This document shows, piece after piece, positions 51,005-51,063 of a DNA stretch of 51,063 bases. Source of the DNA: an uncultured Oscillospiraceae bacterium (GTDB lineage Bacteria; Bacillota; Clostridia; Oscillospirales; Oscillospiraceae); NCBI GenBank assembly GCA_947585425.1, contig CANPWZ010000013.1, forward strand, positions 1-51,063, in the 5' to 3' direction. Position 1 is the first letter of the stretch; the number at the start of each line of letters is the position of its first letter. The notes beneath the pieces were generated by a model, which saw only the letters and a program-made list of their open reading frames with translations, was not told the DNA's origin and made no database searches. A program made the translations under genes and the position numbers.

Positions 51005-51063
51005 ACAACCCCCATTTTTCCATTTATCCACCAAGCACCCAGCAACGCGGCAAAAACCCGCAG

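Noticed and set aside
51011-51033. Short similarity to the tRNA 3' end (TCCACCA and CCATTTTTCC) near the right edge, as a possible attachment repeat
   Set aside because: Only 7-9 nt agree and the order differs from the tRNA region; too short to call an att site.

Overview
The window looks like a chromosomal segment of a high-GC, endospore-forming Clostridia bacterium, most like gut Oscillospiraceae (Flavonifractor/Lawsonibacter/Oscillibacter type). The reasons are: G/C-rich third codon positions in nearly every gene; strong AGGAGG-type ribosome binding sites; consensus sigma-A promoters with 17-bp spacers; a germination protease gene (gpr); an exact CIRCE element; a LytTR/AgrC-type two-component pair; and an HCB-type cysteine-rich mini-protein. 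The genus is inference. The phylum-level placement is well supported.

Layout. 1-4.4 kb (minus): an XRE regulator, an MBOAT O-acyltransferase, its SGNH-like partner and the 5' part of lepA form one co-directional unit. 4.5-16.6 kb: pta, rpsT (opposite strand), gpr, a YihY-type membrane protein, a hypothetical protein, a DUF1836 regulator, a DegV lipid-binding protein, a GntR(YtrA)-ABC exporter operon, a PstS-like lipoprotein fused to a WG-repeat-like domain with a membrane-protein neighbour, and hsp20 under CIRCE control. 16.6-25 kb (minus): a tight six-gene run of CmpB-like membrane protein, Lar-like zinc ribbon, GH36 alpha-galactosidase, HSL-type esterase, anchored hypothetical and pcrA/uvrD helicase. 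25.2-36.6 kb: a phosphoribosyltransferase-like protein, a GH31 alpha-glucosidase/xylosidase (minus), then LytTR regulator, GHKL sensor kinase, domain-swapped membrane-anchored GH3, conventional GH3 and a GtrA-like membrane protein. 36.7-46.9 kb (mainly minus): birA, an HtrA protease with a classical kinase/regulator pair, a CDF metal exporter, a U32 peptidase, mltG, the cysteine-rich mini-protein (plus), 5-formyl-THF cyclo-ligase, a DJ-1/PfpI protein and a WecG/TagA glycosyltransferase. 47.08-47.15 kb: tRNA-Val(GAC). 47.2-51.0 kb: an AT-rich segment with one 1142-residue YobI/KAP-like membrane P-loop ATPase.

How it fits together. Most of the window is housekeeping plus plant- or host-glycan use (GH36, GH31, two GH3, esterase). 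The most interesting regulatory logic is at 28.2-36.6 kb. A LytTR response regulator lies just upstream of a promoter with a weak -35 region, preceded by four GCAGTTT repeats, three of them at 20-21 bp spacing, as LytTR dimers prefer. The pair therefore probably switches on the GH3-GH3-GtrA operon. The best candidate for an accessory or defence-related element is the large KAP/YobI-like ATPase, which differs sharply in base composition and sits directly downstream of a tRNA gene, a classic integration site. No integrase is visible in the window, so its mobility is inferred.
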